Source of the DNA: Bacillota bacterium
GTDB lineage: Bacteria; Bacillota_I; Bacilli_A; RFN20; CAG-288
Length of the DNA: 64,000 nucleotides
Reading direction: 5' to 3'
Assembly: GCA_023459795.1 (NCBI GenBank)
Contig: JAEWSP010000003.1
Span: 1 to 64,000, forward strand
Shown: piece by piece, positions 51,393 to 60,304 of the stretch
Layout of the letters: each line of letters begins with the position of its first letter
How positions within the stretch are numbered: position 1 is the stretch's first letter
Notes under the pieces: model-generated
The model's database searches: none
What the model was told of the DNA's origin: nothing
Seen by the model: the letters and a program-made list of their open reading frames with translations, nothing else
Translations under genes and position numbers: made by a program

Positions 51393-52757
51393 TCAGAGCT
51401 TTTCGTTTTCAAGGATTCCGAGAATCCTTAAAGCAAGGTCGGCAGAAGCGGTATAGCCGTCCTGCAGGACAAAGCTCTCCTTGCCGTAGATGGTCTTGTT
51501 CTGGGGAAGAAGGTTGTTTCCGATGACTCCGCTATAGCCTTCTCCTTCCATCTCCAGCCCTCCGGAAAGCTCCCTGATCTCGGGAAGGAGGTCGTATCCG
51601 GGAAGGGAAGAGGAGGAAGGAAGGACATAAGTCTGGTAGGAGGAATATACCCCAGTCTTCAGAAAGAGGGAGACGGTATCGGACAGCTTGTCCGATACGG
51701 CGTAGGCCTGGTTTGTCTGGTACAGGTTTGCTTCCTCGAGATTGGAGGCGACTGCAACCTTGTAGAGCCCTGTATCGTTGATGCTATCCGCTACCTTGCG
51801 GAGATAGGAGACCTTGTCGGCTGTGGCCTCCGTATAAACGACAGCATCCTCCTTGCCTTCGGCAAGGGAGTATTCGGCAGGGTAGAGGACGAAATCGTAA
51901 TTGCCGCTGGCAAGCGAGCTTCCGGCCGGGAAGACTTCGATCATGGTATAAGGGGAAGTCTTGTTGTTCCGGATAGTGACCCGTTTCCGGTTCTTCTCCT
52001 TGTCGGGAAGAGTCACGAAGGAATAATCCAGGGACTGTTTCCCGGAAAGGGAGACCGGATAGATATCCTTCGGGCTAAGAGCACCGGAAGTCATCTCGCC
52101 GGTCGGATAAAGAAGATAGCTTCCAGCCGGAACGAAGTTGAAATCGATGAAGAACTGCTTTTCGCTGCTGTTGGTCCGGATGCTGGTCGAGGTGATGACG
52201 CCGTTGACGTCATAAAGGGAGAAATCCGTGCAGTCCTGGCCAAACCAGCTGCCAAGATCCGGAGTGACGACGTTGTTCGGTGTGATCTTGCAGGAAGAGA
52301 AGAAGACTTTGCTTCCCAGGGCCCGGACATCCCTAAGCGTCTCCTTGTTCGTCTTTCCTTCTTCCCCGGTACCGAAAGAGGAAAGGAGGGTTCTTGTCTC
52401 TCCTTCGCTCTTCCCGTTGAAGCGGAGATAGGAACCTTCCCCGTCTCCGGAAGACAGGCCGTTTGTCCCTAGGTCGACAAAGGCATACACCATCACCGCC
52501 AGAGAAAGGATAGCAATAGAAAGGGAAACAATGCCGAAGACTTTCTTTCCGGTCTGCTTCTTCTCCGGTTCGGTAGCAGGAGCAGGAGCAGGGGCGGAGT
52601 TCTTGGAATCGGTCGTAACATTGATATTCAGCGTCGGAGTCGACTGCTGCGGTCCCGTCGTAAAAGAAGCCCCGCCTGAATTGGGATCCGGCGTGACGAC
52701 CTGCGGAGTGATGGAGTTGTCGTTTTCGATCTGCTTCTTTTTCTGGAACCAAGCCAT
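51393..52757 (-). CDS. Unknown single-pass surface protein
   Basis: Not recognised. A 454-residue protein with a 65-residue cytosolic part rich in Thr, Pro, Ala and Asn, one transmembrane helix near 73-95 (VFGIVSLSIAILSLAVMV), and an extracytoplasmic part of about 355 residues with many Ser, Tyr and Gly and one Cys pair (near 156 and 175). The C-terminal part has repeated small blocks but no known domain. The start follows asnS by 32 bases and has no ribosome site; a TAAAAT ends six bases before the ATG. Either a leaderless message or coupling to asnS is possible. Confidence 0.7.
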   Translation of the reverse strand: MAWFQKKKQIENDNSITPQVVTPDPNSGGASFTTGPQQSTPTLNINVTTDSKNSAPAPAPATEPEKKQTGKKVFGIVSLSIAILSLAVMVYAFVDLGTNGLSSGDGEGSYLRFNGKSEGETRTLLSSFGTGEEGKTNKETLRDVRALGSKVFFSSCKITPNNVVTPDLGSWFGQDCTDFSLYDVNGVITSTSIRTNSSEKQFFIDFNFVPAGSYLLYPTGEMTSGALSPKDIYPVSLSGKQSLDYSFVTLPDKEKNRKRVTIRNNKTSPYTMIEVFPAGSSLASGNYDFVLYPAEYSLAEGKEDAVVYTEATADKVSYLRKVADSINDTGLYKVAVASNLEEANLYQTNQAYAVSDKLSDTVSLFLKTGVYSSYQTYVLPSSSSLPGYDLLPEIRELSGGLEMEGEGYSGVIGNNLLPQNKTIYGKESFVLQDGYTASADLALRILGILENEKL

Positions 52758-52789
52758 GTTTCTATTTTAGCGGAAAAGAAAGGAATAGG

Positions 52790-54181
52790 CTAGAACATCA
52801 TATCCTTGTAGCAGCGCGGATAAGGAAGGACATCCCGGATATTCTCGATGCCGGTGACAAGCATCACCAGACGTTCGAAGCCAAGGCCGAAGCCGGAATG
52901 CGGCTCGGAACCGTTCTTTCTCAAGTCGAGATACCACTGATAGGAAGGAATCGGCATCTTCAGTTCGTTCATACGGGTGAGAAGCTTTCCGTAGTCGGAT
53001 TCTCTCTCGCTTCCTCCGCAGAGTTCGCCGATTCCGGGGACCAGAAGGTCGACAGCGCCGACGGTCTTGTTGTCCGGATTCTGCTTCATATAGAAAGCCT
53101 TGATCTCCTTTGGATAGTTCCTAAGGAAGATCGGGCCCTTGAAGACCTGCTCCGTAAGATAACGTTCATGTTCGCTTCCGAGATCCAGTCCGAAGGAGAT
53201 ATCGCTGACCTCGAACTTATGTCCGTTCTTGACGGCATCCTGCAGGATCTTGATGGCATCGGCATATTCGACATACGGGAAAGGCTTGGCGAGGAAGTCG
53301 GAAAGCCTCTTCTCGAGGCCCTTGTCGATCCACTTGTAGAAGAAAGCCATATCCTGGCTGCAGTCTTCCATCGTATGACGGACGACATACTTCAGGAAAT
53401 CCTCTTCGATAGCGCAGAGATCATCCAGATGGGCCCAGGCAATCTCCGGTTCCACCATCCAGAATTCGGCGGCATGGCGAGTCGTGTTGGACTTCTCGGC
53501 ACGGAAGGTCGGACCGAAGGTATAGACCTTTCCGTAGGTCAAGGCAAACGGCTCGACATGGAGCTGTCCCGAAACGGTGAGATGGACATTCTCCTTGCCG
53601 AAGTATTCGGTAGGATCCTTCTTGTCGGCTTCGGCATAGACGTCGAAGACCTGTCCTTCTCCTTCGCAGTCGTTGGCAGTCAGTTCCGGAGTATGGATCC
53701 AGTAGTACCCGTTCTTGTGGAAGTATTCATGGATGTAGTAAGCGAGGGTGGAACGGACACGGAAAACGGCATTGAAGGTATTCGTCTTCATTCTCCACTG
53801 CGGGAGAGTGCGGAGATAATCGAATCCCATCTTCTTCTTCTGAAGCGGATAATCCACAGCCACATCCCCTTCCAGCTTGATTTTGCTGTCATCGAGTTCG
53901 AAAGGCTGGTTGGCTTCCGGAGTATAGTGGACCTTACCGGTTGCAATGACGGATGCTCCCATGCGGAGAGCCTGGGCGGCCTTGTCGCCGTCTTGATAGA
54001 CAACCTGAAGGTTAGCAAAGCAGGAACCGTCGTTGATGCTGAGGAATCCTACCTTCCCCATGAATCTGTTGGAACGGACGAATCCTCCGAAGGAGAGTTC
54101 CTTTCCTTCCAGTGCAGCGGTCTTTCCGCTCTTGATGGCCTCATAGAGGTCTTTGATCTCGTAAGTTTCCTTGATTTCCAT
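52790..54181 (-). CDS. asnS: Asparaginyl-tRNA synthetase
   Basis: A 463-residue class II synthetase charging tRNA-Asn. An N-terminal OB anticodon-binding domain (about 20-105) precedes the catalytic domain with motif 2 (FGPTFRAEKSNTTRH near 223-237) and motif 3 (GFGLGFERLVM near 426-436), ending in NIRDVLPYPR. The length and the motif 2 sequence fit AsnS rather than AspS. Located 11 bases after tsaD, so its expression is tied to t6A synthesis, which is needed by tRNA-Asn among other ANN readers. Confidence 0.95.
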   Translation of the reverse strand: MEIKETYEIKDLYEAIKSGKTAALEGKELSFGGFVRSNRFMGKVGFLSINDGSCFANLQVVYQDGDKAAQALRMGASVIATGKVHYTPEANQPFELDDSKIKLEGDVAVDYPLQKKKMGFDYLRTLPQWRMKTNTFNAVFRVRSTLAYYIHEYFHKNGYYWIHTPELTANDCEGEGQVFDVYAEADKKDPTEYFGKENVHLTVSGQLHVEPFALTYGKVYTFGPTFRAEKSNTTRHAAEFWMVEPEIAWAHLDDLCAIEEDFLKYVVRHTMEDCSQDMAFFYKWIDKGLEKRLSDFLAKPFPYVEYADAIKILQDAVKNGHKFEVSDISFGLDLGSEHERYLTEQVFKGPIFLRNYPKEIKAFYMKQNPDNKTVGAVDLLVPGIGELCGGSERESDYGKLLTRMNELKMPIPSYQWYLDLRKNGSEPHSGFGLGFERLVMLVTGIENIRDVLPYPRCYKDMMF

Positions 54182-54192
54182 AATCTATTTCC

Positions 54193-55299
54193 CTAGATCA
54201 GACTGATCAGATGTTTGTTGACCTTCTCCTGAAGAGCCTGCTCTTCCATCTTCTTCATCATATCGGAATTCGGTCCCTCTTTTTCGAGGTCGCGGTTCGG
54301 CTCTGTCGTATAGCTCATCGGAGAAGTGATTCCAAGCTGCAGCATATGATGCCCGACCATTGCGATCATGGCCGCATTATCCGTCGTGCACCAGAGCGGC
54401 GGGATGACGACAGCAATCTTCGGATAGGAAGCAAACTTCTTCTGCACTGCTTCCCGAAGATAGGAGTTTGCACTGACTCCGCCGCCGACAACAACCTGTT
54501 TCACGTTGTAGTCGATAGCCGCCTGCAGCGTCTTGTCGAGAAGCTGGTCGACGAAGGCAACTTCCGTGCTTCTGGCATACTTCTTGACGACGGCATCCGG
54601 AAGCTTTCCGTTCTCGTCCTTCGGCTCCTTCTCGATCATTCGGACGAGATGGCTCTTCAGGCCGGAATAGGAGAAGTTGTATTTGCCGACTTTCGGGCGG
54701 GGAAGCGGGAACGTCTCGATTCCGGGTTCCCGGCTGATCTTGTCGATCATGACGCCGCCCGGATAAGGAAGGCCTAATTCCCTGGCGACCTTGTCGAAGG
54801 CTTCTCCGATAGCGTCATCCTCGGTTTCTCCGATGACCTTGAAGTCGAGGGGACGGCGGAGAAGGACAAGCTGGGTATTGCCTCCTGATGCGATCAGGGC
54901 AAGAAGAGGATAGTGGAAAGGCGCGGCGTATTCGTTAGCATAGATATGCCCGGCCAGATGATGGCAGGAGATGATCGGTACATCCAGATATTGGGCGATC
55001 GTCTTGGCAGCCATGTTTCCGATCTGGAGTGCACCCGGAAGTCCCGGCCCTCCGGTAACGGCGACATGGGTGATCGTGTGGCAGTCGAATCCCTTCAGGG
55101 ACAAGGCATAGCTGACGACCTTCGTGATGTTCTGCAGGTGGAGACGGCTTGCCAGCTCCGGATAGACACCGCCGAAACGCTGGTGGTCCTTGATCTGGGT
55201 ATTGACCGTATTCACCAAAAGATCCGTTCCGTTCTTCAGGACGGCAATTGCGGTTTCATCGCAGCTGCTTTCGACCGATAGAATGACTTCATCTTTCAT
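54193..55299 (-). CDS. tsaD: tRNA threonylcarbamoyladenosine synthesis protein TsaD
   Basis: A 368-residue protein transferring threonylcarbamoyl to A37 of tRNAs reading ANN codons, with TsaB and TsaE. LSVESSCDETAIAV at about 7-20 and the metal site CHHLAGHIYAN near 112-122 (His-x3-His), plus GGGVSAN near 275, are typical. The ATG at 55299 has AGGAG ten bases upstream; the longer frame runs into rimI in the wrong phase. It overlaps rimI by 11 bases. The C-terminal tail is about 30 residues longer than the usual 340. Confidence 0.95.
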   Translation of the reverse strand: MKDEVILSVESSCDETAIAVLKNGTDLLVNTVNTQIKDHQRFGGVYPELASRLHLQNITKVVSYALSLKGFDCHTITHVAVTGGPGLPGALQIGNMAAKTIAQYLDVPIISCHHLAGHIYANEYAAPFHYPLLALIASGGNTQLVLLRRPLDFKVIGETEDDAIGEAFDKVARELGLPYPGGVMIDKISREPGIETFPLPRPKVGKYNFSYSGLKSHLVRMIEKEPKDENGKLPDAVVKKYARSTEVAFVDQLLDKTLQAAIDYNVKQVVVGGGVSANSYLREAVQKKFASYPKIAVVIPPLWCTTDNAAMIAMVGHHMLQLGITSPMSYTTEPNRDLEKEGPNSDMMKKMEEQALQEKVNKHLISLI

Positions 55300-55738
55300 A
55301 AGAGGAAATCTCCTTTCTAAGGCAATAGGCCGAATCGTTTCCGTAGAGGCCCTTCCGTTCCCGGTAGAAGACGAATCCGTCTTCCTGGTACAGCTTTCTT
55401 GCCTGGCCGTTCTTCGTACGGACTTCGAGGAACAGGGTCTTGACCCCGTTTTTCCGAAGTTCCTCTTCCCCGGCGCTGAGGAGAAGATAGCCGAGCCCCT
55501 TACCGGAATCTTCTGCAAGCACTGCAATCTCATCGACTTCGGCTTCCTCCCCCTCCAAGCGGAGAAGAAGATAGCCGTGGGCTGAGTCCTTTTCATCTGC
55601 CAGGACCAGAAGCCCTAGATTTTGGAAGAGAAGCCCGTCCGCAAGCTCCGCCATCGTAAGGGAGGAATCCTCGATTCTCTCCTTCGACAGGGCAAGGACA
55701 AAGGCAAGATCCTCTTCTTTGCCGTGACGGACAATCAT
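55289..55738 (-). CDS. rimI: RimI-type N-acetyltransferase
   Basis: A 149-residue GNAT acetyltransferase, which acetylates the N-terminal Ala of a ribosomal protein in E. coli. Motif A EDSGKGLGYLLLSAG near 81-95 binds acetyl-CoA, with LFLEVRTKN following. It lies between tsaB (four-base ATGA overlap) and tsaD, the usual Bacillota order. Other protein targets are possible. Confidence 0.9.
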   Translation of the reverse strand: MIVRHGKEEDLAFVLALSKERIEDSSLTMAELADGLLFQNLGLLVLADEKDSAHGYLLLRLEGEEAEVDEIAVLAEDSGKGLGYLLLSAGEEELRKNGVKTLFLEVRTKNGQARKLYQEDGFVFYRERKGLYGNDSAYCLRKEISSYER

Positions 55739-56349
55739 ATAGCCTGGATATAGCGGGGAAGATAGGTATCGATCGATTTGGAGAAGTCTTCAAACTCCTC
55801 CTTCTTGTCGATCATCCTCTCCAGGACGTCGATCTCCTCGAAAGGATAATCCTTCAAGGTAGCCTTGGCTTCCAGATCCTTCTTCTCGACGACAACCTTG
55901 GTTCCGGATGGAATGCTTTCCTTGACTCTCGTCTTGTCTACCTTCTCATAACGGTAGTTTCCGTTCTCGACAACGCCAAGATATAGGTTTCCCCGGCGGT
56001 CGGAAAGAGCGGCATAGCCGTCCTTCTCACCGGCAAGGAAAAGCTTCAGGGTCTCGATTCCGAAGCAGGAGATAGTCGGATCGATTCCGTAGATCGTCCT
56101 CGGAATCGTAAGTCCCAGACGGATACCGGTATTGGAACCGGGTCCGAGAAGGCAGTAGAAATCCGTGACATCCTTAAGGGCAAGACCGCAGGAGGAGAGA
56201 AGTTCTCCGATCCCGAGGTTCGTTCTTTCCAGAGCGGATTTGGCGCTTCCTAAATCCAGGCATTTCTTTTCCTTGCCGAAAAGAACGCCCGCTTCCAGTT
56301 CCTTGGTAGCCGTATCGAGGAACAGAAGAACTTTTTTCTTATCGCTCAT
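55735..56349 (-). CDS. tsaB: TsaB, t6A synthesis partner of TsaD
   Basis: A 204-residue ASKHA-fold protein lacking the metal site of TsaD; it scaffolds the TsaBDE complex. The N-terminal LFLDTATKELEAG near 8-20 and GLGPGSNTG-like LGPGSNTGIRLG near 75-86 fit. ATG at 56349 is chosen; it overlaps tsaE by 11 bases. A longer start at 56388 is possible but would extend far beyond the usual N-terminus. Confidence 0.88.
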   Translation of the reverse strand: MSDKKKVLLFLDTATKELEAGVLFGKEKKCLDLGSAKSALERTNLGIGELLSSCGLALKDVTDFYCLLGPGSNTGIRLGLTIPRTIYGIDPTISCFGIETLKLFLAGEKDGYAALSDRRGNLYLGVVENGNYRYEKVDKTRVKESIPSGTKVVVEKKDLEAKATLKDYPFEEIDVLERMIDKKEEFEDFSKSIDTYLPRYIQAI

Positions 56350-56779
56350 CTTGGATAGTGACCTTTCTCTCCTTCTCGCTGAGAACATCGATCTTCACCC
56401 GGATCACCGGATGGTAGCCGAGAATTTCACTACCGCCATACATCGGCCATTCGATGTAGGTGACAATCTTCGGATCGCCCAGGACTTCATCCAGTCCCAG
56501 GTCCTTTCTCTCCTCATCCGCTGTCTCCAGCCTGTAGCAGTCGACATGGTAGAGGGAGAGCTTCGATCCCTTGTAGACCTTGATCAGATCGAAAGTCGGA
56601 GAATTGATGATCTTCTGGATGCCGAGAGCTTCTCCGAGTCCTTTGGCAAAAGCAGTCTTACCGGCACCAAGGGGTCCTTCCGCTAGAAGAACCTCTCCGC
56701 CTTTGAAGGAAGAGCCCAGATCGAAAGCAATCTTCCTTGTTTCTTCCGGACTTTCCGTCTTGTATTCCTTGTTTTCCAT
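56339..56779 (-). CDS. tsaE: TsaE, ATPase of t6A synthesis
   Basis: A 146-residue P-loop ATPase needed for multiple turnover of the TsaBD complex. Walker A GPLGAGKTAFAKG near 36-48, INSPTFDLIKVY near 58-69 and HVDCYRLE near 77-84 are family motifs. It follows the unknown 470-residue gene by eight bases and starts the tsaE-tsaB-rimI-tsaD-asnS series. Confidence 0.93.
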   Translation of the reverse strand: MENKEYKTESPEETRKIAFDLGSSFKGGEVLLAEGPLGAGKTAFAKGLGEALGIQKIINSPTFDLIKVYKGSKLSLYHVDCYRLETADEERKDLGLDEVLGDPKIVTYIEWPMYGGSEILGYHPVIRVKIDVLSEKERKVTIQDER

Positions 56780-56787
56780 GAAATGGT

Positions 56788-58200
56788 TTACTTCTTTCTG
56801 ATCTCCGCAACGGCATCCACGAAGGCAAAGCAGGATTCCAGGCTTCTGCGGAAGGAGTCATAGACCCCGATATGGTTCAGCTGCTTCATCGGCAGACTCA
56901 TCAGGTTGTCGCCGGCATTGAGAGCGATCTTGGTTCCATAGGAGTTGAGGGAGAGGAAACCGCTGTTGATAGTCGAATCCGGTTCGAATCCGTTCAGGAT
57001 CTTGATCGTATCGGCAGTGAAGAAAGCACCGGAGTAAGAAATATCGGCAGCATATACGAGGATGTTGGAGCGGAGTCCGGAGACGTGGATAGGCTGATAG
57101 GAATTGACATAATCCGGAACAACCGTGTTCTCCTTGTCTCCCATGAAGACGATGATGATAGATTCCTGGGAAGAGACCGTATATCCGTAAGCGAAGTACT
57201 TTCCGAAGAGTCCGGAGCTGGTTCTTGTCGGAGCATTCTTCTGGGCCTTGGCTTCATCCTTGGCTCTCTTCTCGGTAGAATTCTTGGCACTGCCGACTTC
57301 GGCAGCAACATCCAGGTCAATCATCGTCATATCCTTGGTCTGGATGTCCTGGGTCTGGCTGACCGTAGCCGAGATCGGGGAAGGGACATATTTCGTACCG
57401 TCCGTACGGAGGAAATCCTCCGGCTTCTTGTTCGCTTCGACAAAGGTTCTGGAAGGAATGCTGACGGCAACCTCAGCACTTTGGAAATCCAGTCCGTTCC
57501 TCTTTCCGGCCACAAGGGCGCGGGAATCGATGGAGTTGATGGTGGAAAAGTAATGGGCTTCGACAATCTTGGAATCTTCGATCTTGCCTTCCGGGGCAAG
57601 AGCAAGATCCGTGATGTTCAGTCCGGCAAGGGCATATCCCATCGTCGTATCTTCGTACTGGCAGAGATATTCGCCCATGACCTTGGTACGCTTCTTGTTG
57701 AAGATGTTGCTGACGACAAAGGAAGCGATGAAGACAGCGAAGACAATTCCGAGGGTGGTATAGAAAGCCCAGGTCGGAGCCTTCAAGGACCAGACCAGGA
57801 TTACGGCGCCGACACCAAGGAAGAGGACAACCATCGTCATGATATCGGCGATATGGGGTCCCTTAAGCTTTCCCTGGAAGATCTTCCGGAGGCGTTCCAC
57901 GTCTTCATCGATGGTCCTGGATCCGTCGTTTTCATAAGAAATCGGACGGAAATAGGCATTTTCGATAGGTTCTGCTTTCTGCTCTTCGGAATAAGTTCCG
58001 TCCAAAGCATCGGCAGCCTTCTTCTCTTCCGGTATTGCTTCCGGAGCCTCTTGCGGCTTTGCTTCCGGATCGGCAGCAGGAGCTTTCTTATCCTCTTCGG
58101 CTATGTCCTTCTTTTCTTCCGGAAGGACTTCTTTCTTCTCCGTTTCCGTTGTGGCTTCTTCTCTTTCCGGAGCGGATTCTTCTTTGATTTCGTTTTCCAT
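56788..58200 (-). CDS. Unknown two-helix membrane protein with acidic N-terminus
   Basis: Not recognised. A 470-residue protein with a Glu/Lys/Ala/Pro-rich N-terminus of about 100 residues, two transmembrane helices near 123-143 and 147-170, and a C-terminal cytosolic domain (about 175-470) without catalytic motif. GGAGG lies nine bases before the ATG and TATAAT about 28 bases before it. It directly precedes tsaE, so it may be read together with the t6A genes, but a link in function is not evident. Confidence 0.72.
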   Translation of the reverse strand: MENEIKEESAPEREEATTETEKKEVLPEEKKDIAEEDKKAPAADPEAKPQEAPEAIPEEKKAADALDGTYSEEQKAEPIENAYFRPISYENDGSRTIDEDVERLRKIFQGKLKGPHIADIMTMVVLFLGVGAVILVWSLKAPTWAFYTTLGIVFAVFIASFVVSNIFNKKRTKVMGEYLCQYEDTTMGYALAGLNITDLALAPEGKIEDSKIVEAHYFSTINSIDSRALVAGKRNGLDFQSAEVAVSIPSRTFVEANKKPEDFLRTDGTKYVPSPISATVSQTQDIQTKDMTMIDLDVAAEVGSAKNSTEKRAKDEAKAQKNAPTRTSSGLFGKYFAYGYTVSSQESIIIVFMGDKENTVVPDYVNSYQPIHVSGLRSNILVYAADISYSGAFFTADTIKILNGFEPDSTINSGFLSLNSYGTKIALNAGDNLMSLPMKQLNHIGVYDSFRRSLESCFAFVDAVAEIRKK

Positions 58201-58228
58201 TCTTAAAAACCTCCATGCAGTCTATAAA

Positions 58229-58234
58229 ATTATA
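58229..58234 (-). promoter_or_regulatory. -10 element of the 470-residue gene and t6A operon
   Basis: A perfect TATAAT on the minus strand, 28 bases before the ATG. No good -35 seen. Confidence 0.45.
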
Positions 58235-58271
58235 GCAAAAAGAAGCCCTATTAAATAGAAAACCGAAAAGG

Positions 58272-58300
58272 AAAAGCCTCCCGGCCGGAGGGTCGGGAGG
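58272..58300 (-). terminator. Terminator after the 269-residue gene
   Basis: CCTCCCG and CGGGAGG pair around a ten-base loop on the minus strand, followed by CTTTTCC. Confidence 0.75.
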
Positions 58301-58320
58301 TCAATATTCGACTGGGGATG

Positions 58321-59130
58321 CTAGAAGGAGTAAGGAATGTTCAGTCCGTGCTGGATAGCAGCAAGGGCGAAGAGCAGGAAGGCAAGGAAGAGAAGAACGG
58401 AACTGCCGGTATAGGCCCAGGCCTTTTTCTTGCCGGAGATCCGGACAACGACGGAAGCGTCCACTAAGACGCAGCCGACGATGACAAGCCACATAGCGTC
58501 CTTCGTAACGGAGATTGTCGTTGCAAGGAGACGGTAGTTGCAGACAAGAACCCAAGGAGCAATTCCCTGGAAGGCATATCCGATATTCTTGACAGCAGCA
58601 TTAGGCTTAGCAATGGAGAGGATGGCGAAGGCTAAGGAGACGGCGCCAAGGATTCCGGCCATTACATATCCGAGATAGCCCCAAACCGGTCCGGAGAGGT
58701 CATTCGTGAGGACAACCGGTCTCATCAGCACGACACCGTAGAGGACAAACAGGCCGAGGAAGGAGAAGTAGAGTGTAAAGTTATGGATTTTTTCGAAGGT
58801 AGCTTCCTTCTTGGCGTTTCCGGAAAAAGCAATCCGGTAGCAGAAAGAGGCAATCCCATCGAGGAGCAGAACGAAGAAGAAGAGGAAAACCAGAACCATT
58901 CCGAAGACACCGATGCCTCCGTTGTCCGGATCAGCAACATAGAGATTGGTCTTGAAAAGATACCCTGTAAGTCCTGCACCGACGGCAAGGGCAAGAAGGT
59001 AGAAGAGATGGAGAAGGGTATTGACGATTCCTTCCTTCGTGTCGACTTCCGGAACTTCTTTGGCATTCTGCTTATTCATCAGCTGCTTCTGGTAGAAGTC
59101 GAAGTCGCTTGGATTGAAATTGTCTTCCAT
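58321..59130 (-). CDS. Unknown multi-pass membrane protein
   Basis: Not recognised. A 269-residue protein with a 35-residue charged N-terminus and seven hydrophobic segments. GGAGG lies eight bases before the ATG and TATAAT (59181-59186) about 50 bases upstream. It stands alone between two terminators. No transporter or enzyme motif was seen. Confidence 0.7.
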   Translation of the reverse strand: MEDNFNPSDFDFYQKQLMNKQNAKEVPEVDTKEGIVNTLLHLFYLLALAVGAGLTGYLFKTNLYVADPDNGGIGVFGMVLVFLFFFVLLLDGIASFCYRIAFSGNAKKEATFEKIHNFTLYFSFLGLFVLYGVVLMRPVVLTNDLSGPVWGYLGYVMAGILGAVSLAFAILSIAKPNAAVKNIGYAFQGIAPWVLVCNYRLLATTISVTKDAMWLVIVGCVLVDASVVVRISGKKKAWAYTGSSVLLFLAFLLFALAAIQHGLNIPYSF

Positions 59131-59180
59131 AGGTTCATCCTCCGATAGAAAAATATATCGCCCTAAAAAGGCTCTTGTTT

Positions 59181-59186
59181 ATTATA
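59181..59186 (-). promoter_or_regulatory. -10 element of the 269-residue gene
   Basis: A perfect TATAAT on the minus strand, 50 bases before the ATG. Confidence 0.4.
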
Positions 59187-59294
59187 GTAGAAAATGAATG
59201 GAAAGAAAGACTTTTCTTGAAACTACCTTTCTAAAAACCGCATTAGTAAAGCATTGCCGGCATTTCCGACTAGAAAGTTTACGAAAGGGCAAAG

Positions 59295-59344
59295 AAAGAG
59301 GAGCTTCCAGAAGACCAAAGCTGGTTTCCGGAAGCTCCTCTTTT
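59295..59344 (-). terminator. Terminator after yhaM
   Basis: AAAGAGGAGCTTCC and GGAAGCTCCTCTTT form a 14-pair stem. The minus-strand end runs into CTTTGCC, so the T-tract is short; the hairpin may act in both directions. Confidence 0.7.
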
Positions 59345-60304
59345 CTACTTCTTGGAATTATCGGCAAGTTCTTCGAAGGTGTGCGGCTTGAAGAAGTTCG
59401 TCCCCTCCATGGAGAGGATCTTCCCCGTGAAGGCGCCGGCATCCGTATTCTCGTAGTTGGTCCGGAGGATCTCCATCTTGGCATCGAGATCATCGAGGGC
59501 ATGGAGGACATAGGCTTCGGCGGTCATCGGGACCTTGGCAGAGCCGAATTCCGGCTTGCCGTGGTGGGCGAGGATCATATGGGTAAGGACATCGAGCTTT
59601 TCCGGATCGACTCCCATCGCCTTTCCCTTCTCATAGACCATCATCGCACCAAGCGTGATATGGCCGAGCAGGTTTCCTTCGTCCGTATAGCAGGTACCCT
59701 TGGCACCGCTAAGCTCCTTCGTCTTTCCTATATCATGGAGAAGGGAACCGCTGATGAGGTAATCCCGGTTCAGATAAGGATAGTGTTCCTGGATGCTCTT
59801 TGCCATGCTGCAGATGGAGAGAGAATGGTAAAGCAGTCCTCCGTAATAGGCGTGGTGGATAGTAACGGCGGCCGGGTAGGTCGTAAAGGCTTCCATGTTC
59901 TCCGTAAGGAGAGTCGTGGTCAGGTTCTTGAGTTCCGGATCCTGAATCTCTTCGATGTCGGCCATAAGCTCCTTCTTCATGGTCTCGACCGGGACAGGAG
60001 CAGTCGGTACGTACTTGCTCATATCGACACTGGCTTCATCCACTTCCTCGAGGCTGTTGACCTTTAGCTGCGGATGTCCCCGGTACATGCTGTCCACGCC
60101 GTCGATTTCGACTAAAGCGCCAGGCTGGGCGACCTGGAGATCTTCCTCCGTGATGGTCCACATCTTGGCATCGATGAATCCGGAGGCATCCTGCAGAGTC
60201 AGGGACAGGTAGTTCGCTCCTTTGATAGAAGTCGCTTTTGTCGCCTGCTTGACCATGAAGATCCCGTGTACCGGGTTATCGTCATGCATTAAATCCTTGA
60301 TCAT
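59345..60304 (-). CDS. yhaM: 3'-5' exoribonuclease YhaM
   Basis: A 319-residue exonuclease trimming RNA (and DNA) 3' ends. An N-terminal OB-fold (about 15-95, LQDASGFIDAKMW) is followed by an HD domain with HHAYYGGLLYHS near 150-161 and SGSLLHDIGKTKEL near 187-200, and ILAHHGK near 249. The length matches B. subtilis YhaM (314). The start overlaps the end of recX by 23 bases. The window thus holds three RNA-decay enzymes: rny, ymdB and yhaM. Confidence 0.92.
   Translation of the reverse strand: MIKDLMHDDNPVHGIFMVKQATKATSIKGANYLSLTLQDASGFIDAKMWTITEEDLQVAQPGALVEIDGVDSMYRGHPQLKVNSLEEVDEASVDMSKYVPTAPVPVETMKKELMADIEEIQDPELKNLTTTLLTENMEAFTTYPAAVTIHHAYYGGLLYHSLSICSMAKSIQEHYPYLNRDYLISGSLLHDIGKTKELSGAKGTCYTDEGNLLGHITLGAMMVYEKGKAMGVDPEKLDVLTHMILAHHGKPEFGSAKVPMTAEAYVLHALDDLDAKMEILRTNYENTDAGAFTGKILSMEGTNFFKPHTFEELADNSKK

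Noticed and set aside
52898..54196. A 432-codon frame opposite asnS
   Set aside because: Shadow of asnS with Ile/Asp/Val-biased composition.
55300..55596. N-terminal extension of tsaD
   Set aside because: It is the out-of-phase reading of rimI; TsaD proteins begin at the ATG at 55299.
56872..58206. A 444-codon frame opposite the 470-residue gene
   Set aside because: Shadow; its end is poly-Phe/Arg from the reverse of Glu/Lys codons.
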